In this document: positions 32,378 through 40,660 of the stretch, in pieces | How positions within the stretch are numbered: the stretch's first letter is position 1 | Layout of the letters: the number at the start of each line of letters is the position of its first letter | Source: Streptomyces sp. McG3 | Lineage (GTDB): Bacteria; Actinomycetota; Actinomycetes; Streptomycetales; Streptomycetaceae | NCBI RefSeq assembly: GCF_018619185.1 | Contig: NZ_JAAXYC010000015.1 | Coordinates: 1 to 56,785 of the forward strand | DNA: 56,785 bases | Direction: 5' to 3' | The notes under the pieces: generated by a model | Seen by the model: only the letters and a program-made list of their open reading frames with translations | What the model was told of the DNA's origin: nothing | Databases searched by the model: none | Program-made: the position numbers and the translations under genes

Positions 32378-34006
32378 TCATCGGGCCGGGGGCGCGATGG
32401 ACATGGGGTGGCGGAAGACGTTCCGCGGGTCGTACTGCTTCTTCACACGTTGCAGACGCGGGTAGTTGCCCCGGTAGTAGAGCGTCGTCCACGGAACGCC
32501 CGAGGTGTTCCACCGCGTGTCCAGCAGATCGACGTCGGGGTAGTTGATGTAGCTGCCGGCGTTGCGCCGGTCGGGCACCGGGACCCCGCCGGTCTCGGCG
32601 TAGACGTCGCGGTAGAAGTCGCGCACCCACGTGAGGTGCCGGGCGCCGTCCTCCCCGTCCGCCCAGTTGCCCGTGCTGTAGACGGCTTTGAGGATGGCGT
32701 CGCGCTGGGCGGTGGCCGTGGCGTCCGGGGCCGGCGCGTTGACCTGTCCGCCGAACCCGGATATGCCGAGGTTGGCCGCCGGATTGTCGTACGTCCGGTC
32801 CTCCAGGTAGCGCCAGATCGTCGCGATCTGCCGGTCGGAGTAACCGCTGCGCAAATCACCGGCCTTGTGCTTGTAGCGGCCTGTGGCCTCCAACGGCCAG
32901 TTCTGCGGTGTCATCCAGGGGATGACCTGCTCCGTGTCGATGACGGGCGTGACACCGACACCGGCGGCGACCGCGTCCACATGGGCGTTGAGCCGCCGGC
33001 TCGCGTCCGGCAGCGCGTCGTCGATGACCGCCACCATGCCCAGAACACCGGCCGAGCGGTGGTTGGCGAGCAGCACGCCCCAGATGTCGGTGCTGGGTGT
33101 GCCGGGCTCACTGTTCCGCTCGTACCACGTGCAGTAGTTGCGCAGCATGGTGCTGAAGGCCGCTTCGGTCATGGACTCCCACGGCCACATGATCGTTCGG
33201 CGGCGCCCGTTGCCCGGCGCCTTGGGCAGCAGGGCGGTGGGGTCGCTCGATGTCACGCCCGGTGTACGGAGCCAGAACCGGGTGATGACGCCGAGATTGC
33301 CGCCCCCGCCGCCGGCGTGCGCCCACCACAGGTCCCGGTGGGGATCGCCCTCGTCCCGGGTGGCCACCACGGCACGGGCCTTGCCCTTGGCGTCGACGAC
33401 CACGACCTCCACCGCGTAGAGGTGGTCGGAGACGAGGCCGTGCCGGCGTGACAGGTGCCCGTAGCCGCCGCCGGTGATGTGCCCGCCGGCCGCCACGTCC
33501 AGGCAGGCGCCGCCGGGTATCGTCACGCCCCAGTTCTTGAACAGGGTCCGGTAGACGTGTCCCAGGGTCGCGCCCGGCTCCACCACGAAGGCCCGTCGTT
33601 CGGGGTCATGGTGGACGGCGTCGAACTGGGACATGTCCAGCAGCACTTGTACGTCCGGGGAGGCGGTGAAGCCCTCGAAGCAGTGTCCGCCGCTGCGCAC
33701 CGCGATGCGTCTGCCCGCCGCCACGGCCTCCTCCACGGCGGCGACGACCTGTTCCGTCGTGCTCACCACCCGGATGGACTCCGGCTGTCCGACGAACCGC
33801 TGGTTGTGCCCGCCGGTAAGACTGTTGTAGCGGGAGTCGCCCGCCCTGACCGTGACCGCCCGGAACGGCTGAGGACAGGCGGCCGGGTTCTTCCACCCGG
33901 CATCCGGCCCCGGCCGCGCGGAAGCCGGTGAAGCGGCCCCCGTCGCCAGGGCCCCGCCGCTGATCATGGCCGCCGTCAGAAAGCCACGGCGTTTCATCGA
34001 GCTCAA
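32378..34006 (-). CDS. TAT-exported FAD-linked oxidase (BBE-like, bicovalent flavin type)
   Basis: This 542-aa flavoprotein has a twin-arginine signal (MKRRGFLTAAMISGGALATG, predicted cut after ASA). Then come the PCMH FAD domain with RSGGHCFEG (His for 8-alpha-histidyl FAD) and GGACLDVAAGGHITGGGYG (Cys for 6-S-cysteinyl FAD), the substrate domain, and a C-terminal BBE motif YYRGNYPRLQRVKKQYDPRN. Such enzymes (AknOx, GOOX relatives) oxidise alcohols or sugars with O2 and would act outside the membrane. The TTG at 34006 has GGAGG 7 bases upstream, whereas the ATG nine bases later is too far, so TTG is probably the true start. It is the last gene of a three-gene operon with the epoxide hydrolase and FAD monooxygenase. 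Confidence 0.9.
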   Translation of the reverse strand: MSSMKRRGFLTAAMISGGALATGAASPASARPGPDAGWKNPAACPQPFRAVTVRAGDSRYNSLTGGHNQRFVGQPESIRVVSTTEQVVAAVEEAVAAGRRIAVRSGGHCFEGFTASPDVQVLLDMSQFDAVHHDPERRAFVVEPGATLGHVYRTLFKNWGVTIPGGACLDVAAGGHITGGGYGHLSRRHGLVSDHLYAVEVVVVDAKGKARAVVATRDEGDPHRDLWWAHAGGGGGNLGVITRFWLRTPGVTSSDPTALLPKAPGNGRRRTIMWPWESMTEAAFSTMLRNYCTWYERNSEPGTPSTDIWGVLLANHRSAGVLGMVAVIDDALPDASRRLNAHVDAVAAGVGVTPVIDTEQVIPWMTPQNWPLEATGRYKHKAGDLRSGYSDRQIATIWRYLEDRTYDNPAANLGISGFGGQVNAPAPDATATAQRDAILKAVYSTGNWADGEDGARHLTWVRDFYRDVYAETGGVPVPDRRNAGSYINYPDVDLLDTRWNTSGVPWTTLYYRGNYPRLQRVKKQYDPRNVFRHPMSIAPPAR

Positions 34007-34072
34007 CTTGCTACCTCCACGATTGGTCTGCCTTGCTCGGTCGCGCGGTGCGGGGGCGCTGTGCCCTTGCCG

Positions 34073-35236
34073 TCACCGCAGTGAACGGGCGAACGCCCGC
34101 ACGTCCTGGACGAAGGGCCCGGGCTGCTCCATGGCGGCGAAGTGGCCGCCGCGGTCGAATTCGGTCCACCGCGTGAGGGTGGGGAGGAGGCGTTCGGCGA
34201 AGCCGCGTACGGGACGCACCGCGTCGAAGGGGAAGGACGCGACCGCGACCGGCACGGTCAGCGGCCAAGGGCCTCCCCAGGTCCGTACGAAGTCCTCGGG
34301 GGTGTGTGTGGACTCGTAGTAGAGCTGGGCGCTGGGTCCGGCCGTGGCGGTGAGCCAGTAGATCATGACGTTGGTCAGGATCCGGTCCCGGTCGATCGTC
34401 TCGTCGGTCAACTGCTTCGGATCGGACCACTCGGTGAACTTCTCGACGATCCAAGCGAGTTGGCCGACCGGTGAGTCGGTGAGACCGTAGCTCAGGGTCT
34501 GGGGCCTGGTGGACTGGATCTTCTGCCAGCCCGCGGCGTCCTGGTCGAACCGGACGGCGAAGTCCAGTCGCGCCCGGTCCGCCTCGTCCAGGTCCGCCAT
34601 CGCGGCCGGATCGTCCGGCGGGAAGGTCACCAGCATGTTCAGGTGCACACCGGCGACATGCTCGGGGTCGGCGAGCGCCAGCCGCAGCGAGATGGGCATG
34701 CCCCAGTCGCCGCCCTGCGCCACGTACCGGTCGTAGCCGAGTTCGCGCATCAACTCCGCCCACGCGGCGGCGACCCGGGACACGTCCCAGCCGGTCGCAC
34801 CGGTGGGTCCGGAGAATCCGTACCCCGGTAGGGAGGGCACCACCACGTGGAACGCGTCGCGCGGGTCCCCGCCGTGCGCGCGCGGGTCGGTCAGCACCTC
34901 GATGACCTCGGTGAACTCGGCGAACGAGCCGGGCCAGCCGTGGGTCAGGATCAGCGGCGTCGCGTCCGGTTCGGGTGAACGTACGTGCAGCAGATGGATC
35001 CGGGCCCCGTCGATCTCGGTGAGGAACTGCGGGAAACGGTTCAGCCGCGCCTCGGCGGTGCGCCAGTCGTAGTCGTGGAGCCAGTACTCGGTGAGTTCCT
35101 TGAGGTGGGCCAGGGGGACACCCCTCTCCCAGCCGACTCCGGGCAGCTCGCCCGGCCAGCGTGTCGCGGCCAGTCTGCGGTGCAGGTCGTCGAGGTCCTG
35201 CTGGGGAATGTCGATGCGGAAGGGGCGCACGGTCAC
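34073..35236 (-). CDS. Epoxide hydrolase, enediyne type (SgcF/NcsF2-like)
   Basis: This 387-aa alpha/beta hydrolase has an N-terminal EHN lid (FRIDIPQQDLDDLHRRLAAT). The oxyanion motif is LILTHGWPGSFAEF, the nucleophile Asp is in VAQGGDWGMPISLRLA, the acid lies in the later lid region and the base His is in EFDRGGHFAAMEQP. Two lid tyrosines (in IYWLTATAGPSAQLYYES) would activate the epoxide. Close relatives in nine-membered enediyne clusters open a core epoxide to a vicinal diol, to which sugar or acyl groups are attached. It is cytoplasmic and lies in a minus-strand operon with flanking flavoenzymes. GTG starts at 35236 or 35230 are both possible. Confidence 0.93.
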   Translation of the reverse strand: MTVRPFRIDIPQQDLDDLHRRLAATRWPGELPGVGWERGVPLAHLKELTEYWLHDYDWRTAEARLNRFPQFLTEIDGARIHLLHVRSPEPDATPLILTHGWPGSFAEFTEVIEVLTDPRAHGGDPRDAFHVVVPSLPGYGFSGPTGATGWDVSRVAAAWAELMRELGYDRYVAQGGDWGMPISLRLALADPEHVAGVHLNMLVTFPPDDPAAMADLDEADRARLDFAVRFDQDAAGWQKIQSTRPQTLSYGLTDSPVGQLAWIVEKFTEWSDPKQLTDETIDRDRILTNVMIYWLTATAGPSAQLYYESTHTPEDFVRTWGGPWPLTVPVAVASFPFDAVRPVRGFAERLLPTLTRWTEFDRGGHFAAMEQPGPFVQDVRAFARSLR

Positions 35237-35276
35237 CTCTGTCGGTCGTCCGGGGCTGGCTTCTGTCCTACGGGGG

Positions 35277-36665
35277 TCAGGCGCTCTTCTCCCGCGCCGG
35301 GACCTCGCGGCCCGGCGCGGTGCGGGGCGGCCTGCGGGCCGCGTGCCGCAGCACCCGCAGCACGGTGGCCGGACGCATCAGGGACTGCGGCGGCTCGATG
35401 AGCCCCGCCACCCGCATCAGCGCGTTGGTGAGGGCGGGGTCGTGGACCGCGGCCTTCTGGACCCGGGTGACGTAGGCGTTGGCCAGCCGGACCCGGGCCG
35501 GGCGCGGCGCCTTGACCCCCGCGTAACCGAGGTCCGCGCCCGCCGAGAACTCCCAGGGGGAATCGATCTCGCGGGAGATGTCCCGGAGGAAGGGGAGTGG
35601 TTCCGGCGCGTGTCCCGCCCGAAGGTGCCGTTCCAGCACGAGGGACTGCAGGGCCGCGACGGTCATGCCCTGGGCGTAGACCGGGTTGAAGCTGCACACC
35701 GCGTCCCCCATGACCAGCAGTCTCTCGGGGAAGCGGTCCAGCCGCTCGTAGTGCCGCCTCCGGCTGGCCGGGAAGCGGTGCATGACCGGGGTGTCGAGGG
35801 CTTCCGCGTTCCGTACTGCTTCGTGGATGTCCGGAACGGGCAGCGACCGGGTGAAGCGGTCGAACTCCTCGGGATCGGTCGGCGGGTGGTCGCCGAGTAC
35901 CCCCGTCAGGGAGAGCTCTACCTGATGGCCTTCGCCCGGTGTGCGGTAGAAGAAGGCCCCGCGCGGATGCGAGGGGGTCGCCGCCGGAATGATCGCCAGG
36001 TCGCTCCCGAAGGGGTCCGACGACAGCCGGTAGTGCCGGGTCGTGTAGGCCAGGTCGATCTTGACCTGTTCCTCCTCGGGCCGCCGGTAGCCGAATTCGT
36101 CCAGCCACGCGGGGGTGCGCGAACCCCGGCCCGTGGTGTCGACCACCAGGTCGGCGGCGAGCTCCCGCTGCTCGGCGTCCTCGGCCGTCGGCCGTACCCG
36201 TACCCCGGTGACCCGACGCCGGTCGGAGCTCGTGACCAGCCCCAGCACATCGTGCTCCTCCAGGAACGTGATGCCGGTGAGAGCCTGCACGCGGAGGCGC
36301 AGGTGGTACTCCAGCACGGGCCGGGTGGCGGGCACCGAGACCAGTCCGGTGCGGGCGGGCCGCAGCAGCCGGCCGTTGAAGTACCAGCGGATGTCGCCGC
36401 TGAAGTCCCCCGGCCTGATCCCCGCCTCGACCAGTTCCTCCGTGAGGCCCGGGAACAAGGACTCGAGTATCTGGTGGCCCCGTGCGACCAGACCGTGGGC
36501 GTGTCTGCCGTGCGGCACTCCGCGCCGCGGCCCCCGTACGCCGGTGAGCCGGTCGCGGTCCACGACGACGACCTCGGTGTAGTGCCGGGCGAGAGCCCGG
36601 GCGGCCAGCAGCCCCGCGATGCTCCCGCCCAGCACTACCGCACGATCCCCGATGCGCTCACTCAT
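35277..36665 (-). CDS. FAD-dependent monooxygenase
   Basis: This 462-aa flavin oxidoreductase has the nucleotide-binding motif VVLGGSIAGLLAARALARHY at residues 9-28, arginine-rich RGPRRGVPHGRHAHGLVARG, the DG-like segment LVVDTTGRGSRTPAWL and a C-terminal GD motif LLVMGDAVCSFNPVYAQGMT. It belongs to a group of FAD monooxygenases common in actinomycete secondary-metabolite clusters; the halogenase motif WxWxIP is absent. ATG 36665 has GAGAGGGG upstream. It is first in the operon with the epoxide hydrolase and exported oxidase. A hydroxylation or epoxidation of the core or an aromatic side unit is plausible; the substrate is unknown. Confidence 0.87.
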   Translation of the reverse strand: MSERIGDRAVVLGGSIAGLLAARALARHYTEVVVVDRDRLTGVRGPRRGVPHGRHAHGLVARGHQILESLFPGLTEELVEAGIRPGDFSGDIRWYFNGRLLRPARTGLVSVPATRPVLEYHLRLRVQALTGITFLEEHDVLGLVTSSDRRRVTGVRVRPTAEDAEQRELAADLVVDTTGRGSRTPAWLDEFGYRRPEEEQVKIDLAYTTRHYRLSSDPFGSDLAIIPAATPSHPRGAFFYRTPGEGHQVELSLTGVLGDHPPTDPEEFDRFTRSLPVPDIHEAVRNAEALDTPVMHRFPASRRRHYERLDRFPERLLVMGDAVCSFNPVYAQGMTVAALQSLVLERHLRAGHAPEPLPFLRDISREIDSPWEFSAGADLGYAGVKAPRPARVRLANAYVTRVQKAAVHDPALTNALMRVAGLIEPPQSLMRPATVLRVLRHAARRPPRTAPGREVPAREKSA

Positions 36666-36912
36666 CGTGATCCCCTCTCTGCAGCCCACCGGTTGATCTC
36701 CCAGCGCATCCTGGTGTGCTCCGCCGGGTGCCGCTTCTTCTGGATTGCGCTGCTGGAAAGAACTCTCCCCACCCAACCTCTCTGCGAGCAGGGGAACTTC
36801 GGATTTCGGATCGAGTCGGGCGCGGGGCGCGCAGAGCAACCTGAAAGATGCCGGGCGTCTGAACGGGTGTGACGCTGACGCCCATTGAAGCTCGTCGGAC
36901 GGAAGGACCTCC

Positions 36913-37635
36913 ATGGCTCAGCAGACCGAACCGGCCGACATCACCCTGCCCTCCCCGAACCGGAAGGACGGGCCCGCGCCCGAGCAGGACCCGTCGCGAC
37001 CGGGCAGGGCCTGGTGGCGCCGCCCCTGGCCCCTTCTGCTGGCCCTGCTCGTCACGCTGTTCCTCGTCGACGAACTGACGGCCTACCTGGGGCTGGACGC
37101 GTCGGAGGCACGGATCACGCTGAACGAGGACGTGCCGCTGCACTACCCGCTGCTCGTCGCGCACATCGGCTTCGGCACCATCGCCCTGGTCACCGTGGTT
37201 CTCCAGGTCTGGCCGCTGCTGCGCCGCAACCATCCGCGGATCCACCGGGCCAGCGGCCGCCTCTACGTGTTCGCCGGAGCGCTGCCCAGTGCCGTACTGG
37301 CTCTGGCGATCATGCCGCTGATGCCCGCGTGGCAGGGCACCATCGGCGTCGCGGTCCACGCGCTCCTGTGGATCGGCACCACCACCATGGGGTACCGCGC
37401 GGCGCGCAAGCGGCAGTACGACGACCACCGGCGCTGGATGCTGTACAGCTTCGCCCTCGCGACGGGCGTGCTGTGGGGACGGGCCATGGTCAACGTCATG
37501 ACGTACGCCGAGCTGAACATCGACGTGGGTTACCTCTTCGAGGTGGCTCGCTGGCTCGGCTGGATGATCAACCTCATGCTCGTCCAGTGGTGGCTGGACC
37601 GCAGGCCGAACCGGCCCGCACCCACGCCCGTCTGA
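36913..37635 (+). CDS. DUF2306-type integral membrane protein
   Basis: This 240-aa protein has a disordered N-terminus and about six transmembrane helices. Conserved polar residues are characteristic of DUF2306: LVAHIGFGTIALVTVVLQVW, RIHRASGRLYVFAGAL, and RAARKRQYDDHRRWMLYSFA. The conserved histidines in the membrane and loops suggest metal or heme binding, but the biochemistry of the family is not established. GGAAGG precedes the ATG. It is divergent from the FAD monooxygenase operon and 90 bp before a P450 gene, so it may belong to the P450-alcohol dehydrogenase transcript. Confidence 0.82.
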   Translation: MAQQTEPADITLPSPNRKDGPAPEQDPSRPGRAWWRRPWPLLLALLVTLFLVDELTAYLGLDASEARITLNEDVPLHYPLLVAHIGFGTIALVTVVLQVWPLLRRNHPRIHRASGRLYVFAGALPSAVLALAIMPLMPAWQGTIGVAVHALLWIGTTTMGYRAARKRQYDDHRRWMLYSFALATGVLWGRAMVNVMTYAELNIDVGYLFEVARWLGWMINLMLVQWWLDRRPNRPAPTPV

Positions 37636-37725
37636 CGGCCGCCCGCTGCCCAACGGACCGGTGACGCCCGTCCGACGGCCCCGTCACCGCCCGCCTCACC
37701 GATCAGCCGACCCCTGGAGATGGTT

Positions 37726-38964
37726 GTGGAAAGCCGTTGCCCGGTTGTCATCGACCGCACGGGCCAGAACATCCATGCGGAAGCCGACCGCCTGCGCGAG
37801 CAGGGGCCCGTCGCCCGGGTGGAACTCCCCGGCGGCGTACGGGCCTGGTCCGTCACCGGTTACGACGTCGCCCTGAGCGTTCTCGGCGACCAGCGGTTCT
37901 CCAAGGACCCGCGCAAACACTGGACCGCGTACGTGAACGGGGAGATCGGGGACGACTTCCCGCTCATCGGCTGGGTCCTCATGGACAACCTGACCACCGC
38001 GCACGGCAGCGACCACAGCCGACTGCGCAGGCTCACCGCGAAGGCGTTCACCCCGCGCCGGGTCAGCGCCATGCGCTCCGCCATCGAACAGGCCTGTACC
38101 GAACTGCTGGACGAGCTGGCCGAGAGCGGACCCGGCGACAAGGTCGACCTCAAAGCGCGTTTCGCCCACCCCCTTCCGGCGCGTGTCATCTGCGACCTGG
38201 TGGGCGTGGCGCCGCAGGACCGTGCCGCCATGCTGCGCGGCGGCGAAGTCAACGTCGACACCACCACCTCGCCCGAGGACGCCGCGGCCAACGTCGAACG
38301 ATGGCACCAGGAGATGCACGAGTTCGTCGAGAGCAAACGCAGGACGCCCGGCGACGACCTGACGAGCGACCTCATCGCCGCCCAGGAGGAGGACGGCTCC
38401 CGGCTGAGTCCGTCCGAGCTCGTCGGCACCCTGCACCTCATGCTCGGCACCGGCACCGAACCGGTCATGAATCTCATAGCCAACGCCGTCCACCTGCTGC
38501 TCACCCACCCCGAGCAGCGCGCGGAGCTCCGAGCCGGCCGGATCAGCTGGGACGACGTCATCGAGGAGACGCTGCGGGCCGAGGCCCCGGTCGCCCACCT
38601 GCCGTTCCGCTTCCCCACCGAGGACGTCGAGATCGGCGGGGTCACCATCCCCCGGGGCGATCCCGTCCTGATCGCCTTCGCCGCCGCCGGACGCGACCCC
38701 GCCGTGCACGGCCCGAGCGCCGGCCGGTTCGACCCGTCCAGGGCCGACAAGGCCCACCTGGCCTTCGGCCACGGCATCTACCGCTGCATCGGCATGCCCT
38801 TGGCCCGGGAGGAGGCCAGGATCGTGCTCCCCGCGCTCTTCGCCCGCTTCCCCGACCTCGATCTGGCCGTGGCCCCCGGGGACATCGAGCCGCAGGGCAG
38901 CTTCATCATGAACGGGCTGCGCACTCTCCCCGTACGGCTGAGGACTGAGGGGGTGGGCCGATGA
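37726..38964 (+). CDS. Cytochrome P450 (CYP105/107-like)
   Basis: This 412-aa soluble bacterial P450 has the heme-binding loop FGHGIYRCIGMPLAREEA, ExxR in EETLRAE and the C-helix region HSRLRRLTAKAFTPRRV. The I-helix reads LHLMLGTGTEPVMNLIAN, where the usual A-G-x-(D/E)-T becomes G-T-G-T-E-P; the acid/threonine pair for oxygen activation is therefore altered. I prefer GTG 37726, 6 bases after GGAG, over the ATG at 37720 that abuts it. Its stop overlaps the next start as ATGA. It is probably an oxidative tailoring enzyme of the enediyne pathway. Confidence 0.9.
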   Translation: MESRCPVVIDRTGQNIHAEADRLREQGPVARVELPGGVRAWSVTGYDVALSVLGDQRFSKDPRKHWTAYVNGEIGDDFPLIGWVLMDNLTTAHGSDHSRLRRLTAKAFTPRRVSAMRSAIEQACTELLDELAESGPGDKVDLKARFAHPLPARVICDLVGVAPQDRAAMLRGGEVNVDTTTSPEDAAANVERWHQEMHEFVESKRRTPGDDLTSDLIAAQEEDGSRLSPSELVGTLHLMLGTGTEPVMNLIANAVHLLLTHPEQRAELRAGRISWDDVIEETLRAEAPVAHLPFRFPTEDVEIGGVTIPRGDPVLIAFAAAGRDPAVHGPSAGRFDPSRADKAHLAFGHGIYRCIGMPLAREEARIVLPALFARFPDLDLAVAPGDIEPQGSFIMNGLRTLPVRLRTEGVGR

Positions 38965-39977
38965 AGGCCGCCGTCATCCCCGCGGTCAACGCCCGCTGGG
39001 AGATCCAGGAGGTTCCGACGCCCCGGCCGGGCCCCGGCGAGGTGCTCGTCAAGGTGCACGCCTGCGGACTCTGCCACAACGACCTCTGGACCGCCCAGGG
39101 CGTCTTCCCCTTCCCGTCGTGCGATCCGGCGGTCACGGGGCACGAGGCGGCGGGCGAGGTCGTCGAACTGGGGCCGGGCACCACCACCCGCGAGGTGGGC
39201 GACCGCGTCGGCACCACCTGGGTCCAGGCCACCTGCGGCCGGTGCGCCTACTGCCGGCGCAACCTTCCGCTGACCGGCCAGTCCGCCATGTCCTGCGCGG
39301 CGCCGGTGATGACCGGCCTGACCGTACAGGGCGGCCACGCCGAGTACCTCTGCGTGGCCGCCGCGAGCACCGTGCTCCTCCCCGACGGGTTGGACTACGC
39401 GACGGCCGCGCCCGTCCTCTGCGCGGGCTACACCGCCTGGAGCGCCCTGCGGGTGAGCGAACCGCGGCCGCACGAGCGGATCGCCGTCCTCGGCATCGGA
39501 GGCCTCGGGCACCTTGCCGTGCAGTACTCCCGGGCCTGCGGGTACGAGACCGTCGCCATCACCCGCTCCGCCGACAAGCACGAGGTCTCCACGAGACTCG
39601 GGGCCGACCTCGTGGTCCGTGACGGGGAGGAGCTGCGCGAGGCCGGCGGCGCCGACGTCGTCCTGGTGACCGGTACGTCCTACGAGGCGGCGACGGACGC
39701 CCTCCAGGGACTGCGGACCGGCGGGCGGATCGTGCTCGCCACCATCGACCCGGCGGGTTCGTTCACCATCGATCCCGCCACCCCGTTCTGGGCCCGGGGC
39801 CAGCGTGTGCTGGGCGCCACCCACCACGGGCTGCGGTACCTGACCGAGGCGCTCGACCTGGTCGCGGAGGGCGCGGTGACCCCGATGACGGAGGTCTTCC
39901 CGATGGAAGCGGTCGCGGACGCCGTCGACAAGGTGGAGAGGGGCGAGGTCCGCTTCCGCGCCGTCGTGACCTACTGA
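38961..39977 (+). CDS. Zinc-dependent alcohol dehydrogenase (MDR family)
   Basis: This 338-aa medium-chain dehydrogenase has catalytic zinc ligands in HACGLCHND and VTGHEAAGEVVELG, with the third Cys probably in APVLCAGYTAW. A structural zinc set is CGRCAYC plus a later Cys, with an unusual insert between them (RRNLPLTGQSAMSC). The NAD(P) motif is VLGIGGLGHLAVQYSRACG. It is translationally coupled to the P450 (ATGA overlap), so the two probably act in sequence: hydroxylation, then oxidation of the alcohol, or reduction of a carbonyl. The substrate is unknown. Confidence 0.9.
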   Translation: MKAAVIPAVNARWEIQEVPTPRPGPGEVLVKVHACGLCHNDLWTAQGVFPFPSCDPAVTGHEAAGEVVELGPGTTTREVGDRVGTTWVQATCGRCAYCRRNLPLTGQSAMSCAAPVMTGLTVQGGHAEYLCVAAASTVLLPDGLDYATAAPVLCAGYTAWSALRVSEPRPHERIAVLGIGGLGHLAVQYSRACGYETVAITRSADKHEVSTRLGADLVVRDGEELREAGGADVVLVTGTSYEAATDALQGLRTGGRIVLATIDPAGSFTIDPATPFWARGQRVLGATHHGLRYLTEALDLVAEGAVTPMTEVFPMEAVADAVDKVERGEVRFRAVVTY

Positions 39978-40017
39978 GCCGCGTCGGAGCGCGGCGGGGC
40001 GGTGCGACGCACCCGAA

Positions 40018-40040
40018 GGCCCGCCCCGCCCGGGCGGGCC
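40018..40040. terminator. Bidirectional terminator between convergent genes
   Basis: GGCCCGCCC (40018-40026) and GGGCGGGCC (40032-40040) form a perfect 9-bp stem with a 5-base loop. It sits midway between the convergent alcohol dehydrogenase and DGPF genes and can serve both. Confidence 0.75.
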
Positions 40041-40041
40041 C

Positions 40042-40383
40042 TCAGCCGAGCGGACGGACTTCGACGCCGGACAGCCGGGCGTCAGGGATACGGGCCGCGA
40101 TCTCCAGCGCCCGTTCCACGCTCACGCAGTCGACGATGTCGTAGCCGGCCATGTGCTCCTTGACCTCGGCGAAGGGGCCGTCGGTGGTGAGTGCCGCACC
40201 GTCGCGCACCCGAACGGTCCTGCTCTGCGAGGGCGCTTGCAGCACCGAACCGCCGACCCACTCACCGGACTCGACGAGCTCCTCGATCAGAGCCGCGTGC
40301 TCGGGCCCGAGCGCCGCACGCTCCTCGTCGGACAACGCCTCCCACACCGCGGGGTTGCTGTAGATCAGGAGCATGTACTTCAT
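40042..40383 (-). CDS. DGPF-domain (YCII-related) protein
   Basis: This 113-aa protein begins MKYMLLIYSNPAVWEALSDE and carries the signature LTTDGPFAEVKEHMAGYDIV followed by SVERALEIAARIPDARLSG and VEVRPLG. This is the YCII/DGPF family, usually encoded next to ECF42 sigma factors and thought to belong to their regulon or to modulate them. Here the ECF42-like gene is 10 kb away at 28865-30133. ATG 40383 has GAGGAGAG upstream. Enzymatic activity is uncertain. Confidence 0.9.
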   Translation of the reverse strand: MKYMLLIYSNPAVWEALSDEERAALGPEHAALIEELVESGEWVGGSVLQAPSQSRTVRVRDGAALTTDGPFAEVKEHMAGYDIVDCVSVERALEIAARIPDARLSGVEVRPLG

Positions 40384-40660
40384 GGCGCTTTCTCTCCTCG
40401 TACTCGAAGCCCGAACGGGCCGGGCGCGCCGGCTGTCCGCCAGGGGCCCCGGCCCGCACGCGCGGATGCTCCGCACCGCGAGATGCTACACGCGGGCCAC
40501 CGGCGGGGGTGTTCGCCGCGTGCGTGGGTGACCTGCCGCCGGCCGGGAGAATCGGGCGGATCAATCGCGCGAGATGTGTAGAGATCCGCGGGTCCGCTCC
40601 GACTCATGGACGAGGGCGCACGCACAGCCGCCCCCGGCCGCTCGACCACGGAGGAAACAC

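Noticed and set aside
35277..36665. FAD enzyme considered as a halogenase
   Set aside because: The WxWxIP motif and the conserved lysine region of flavin halogenases are not seen.
40042..40383. DGPF/YCII protein considered as the enediyne thioesterase E10
   Set aside because: The length is similar, but the DGPF signature and N-terminus identify the YCII family and no hot-dog fold motif is visible.
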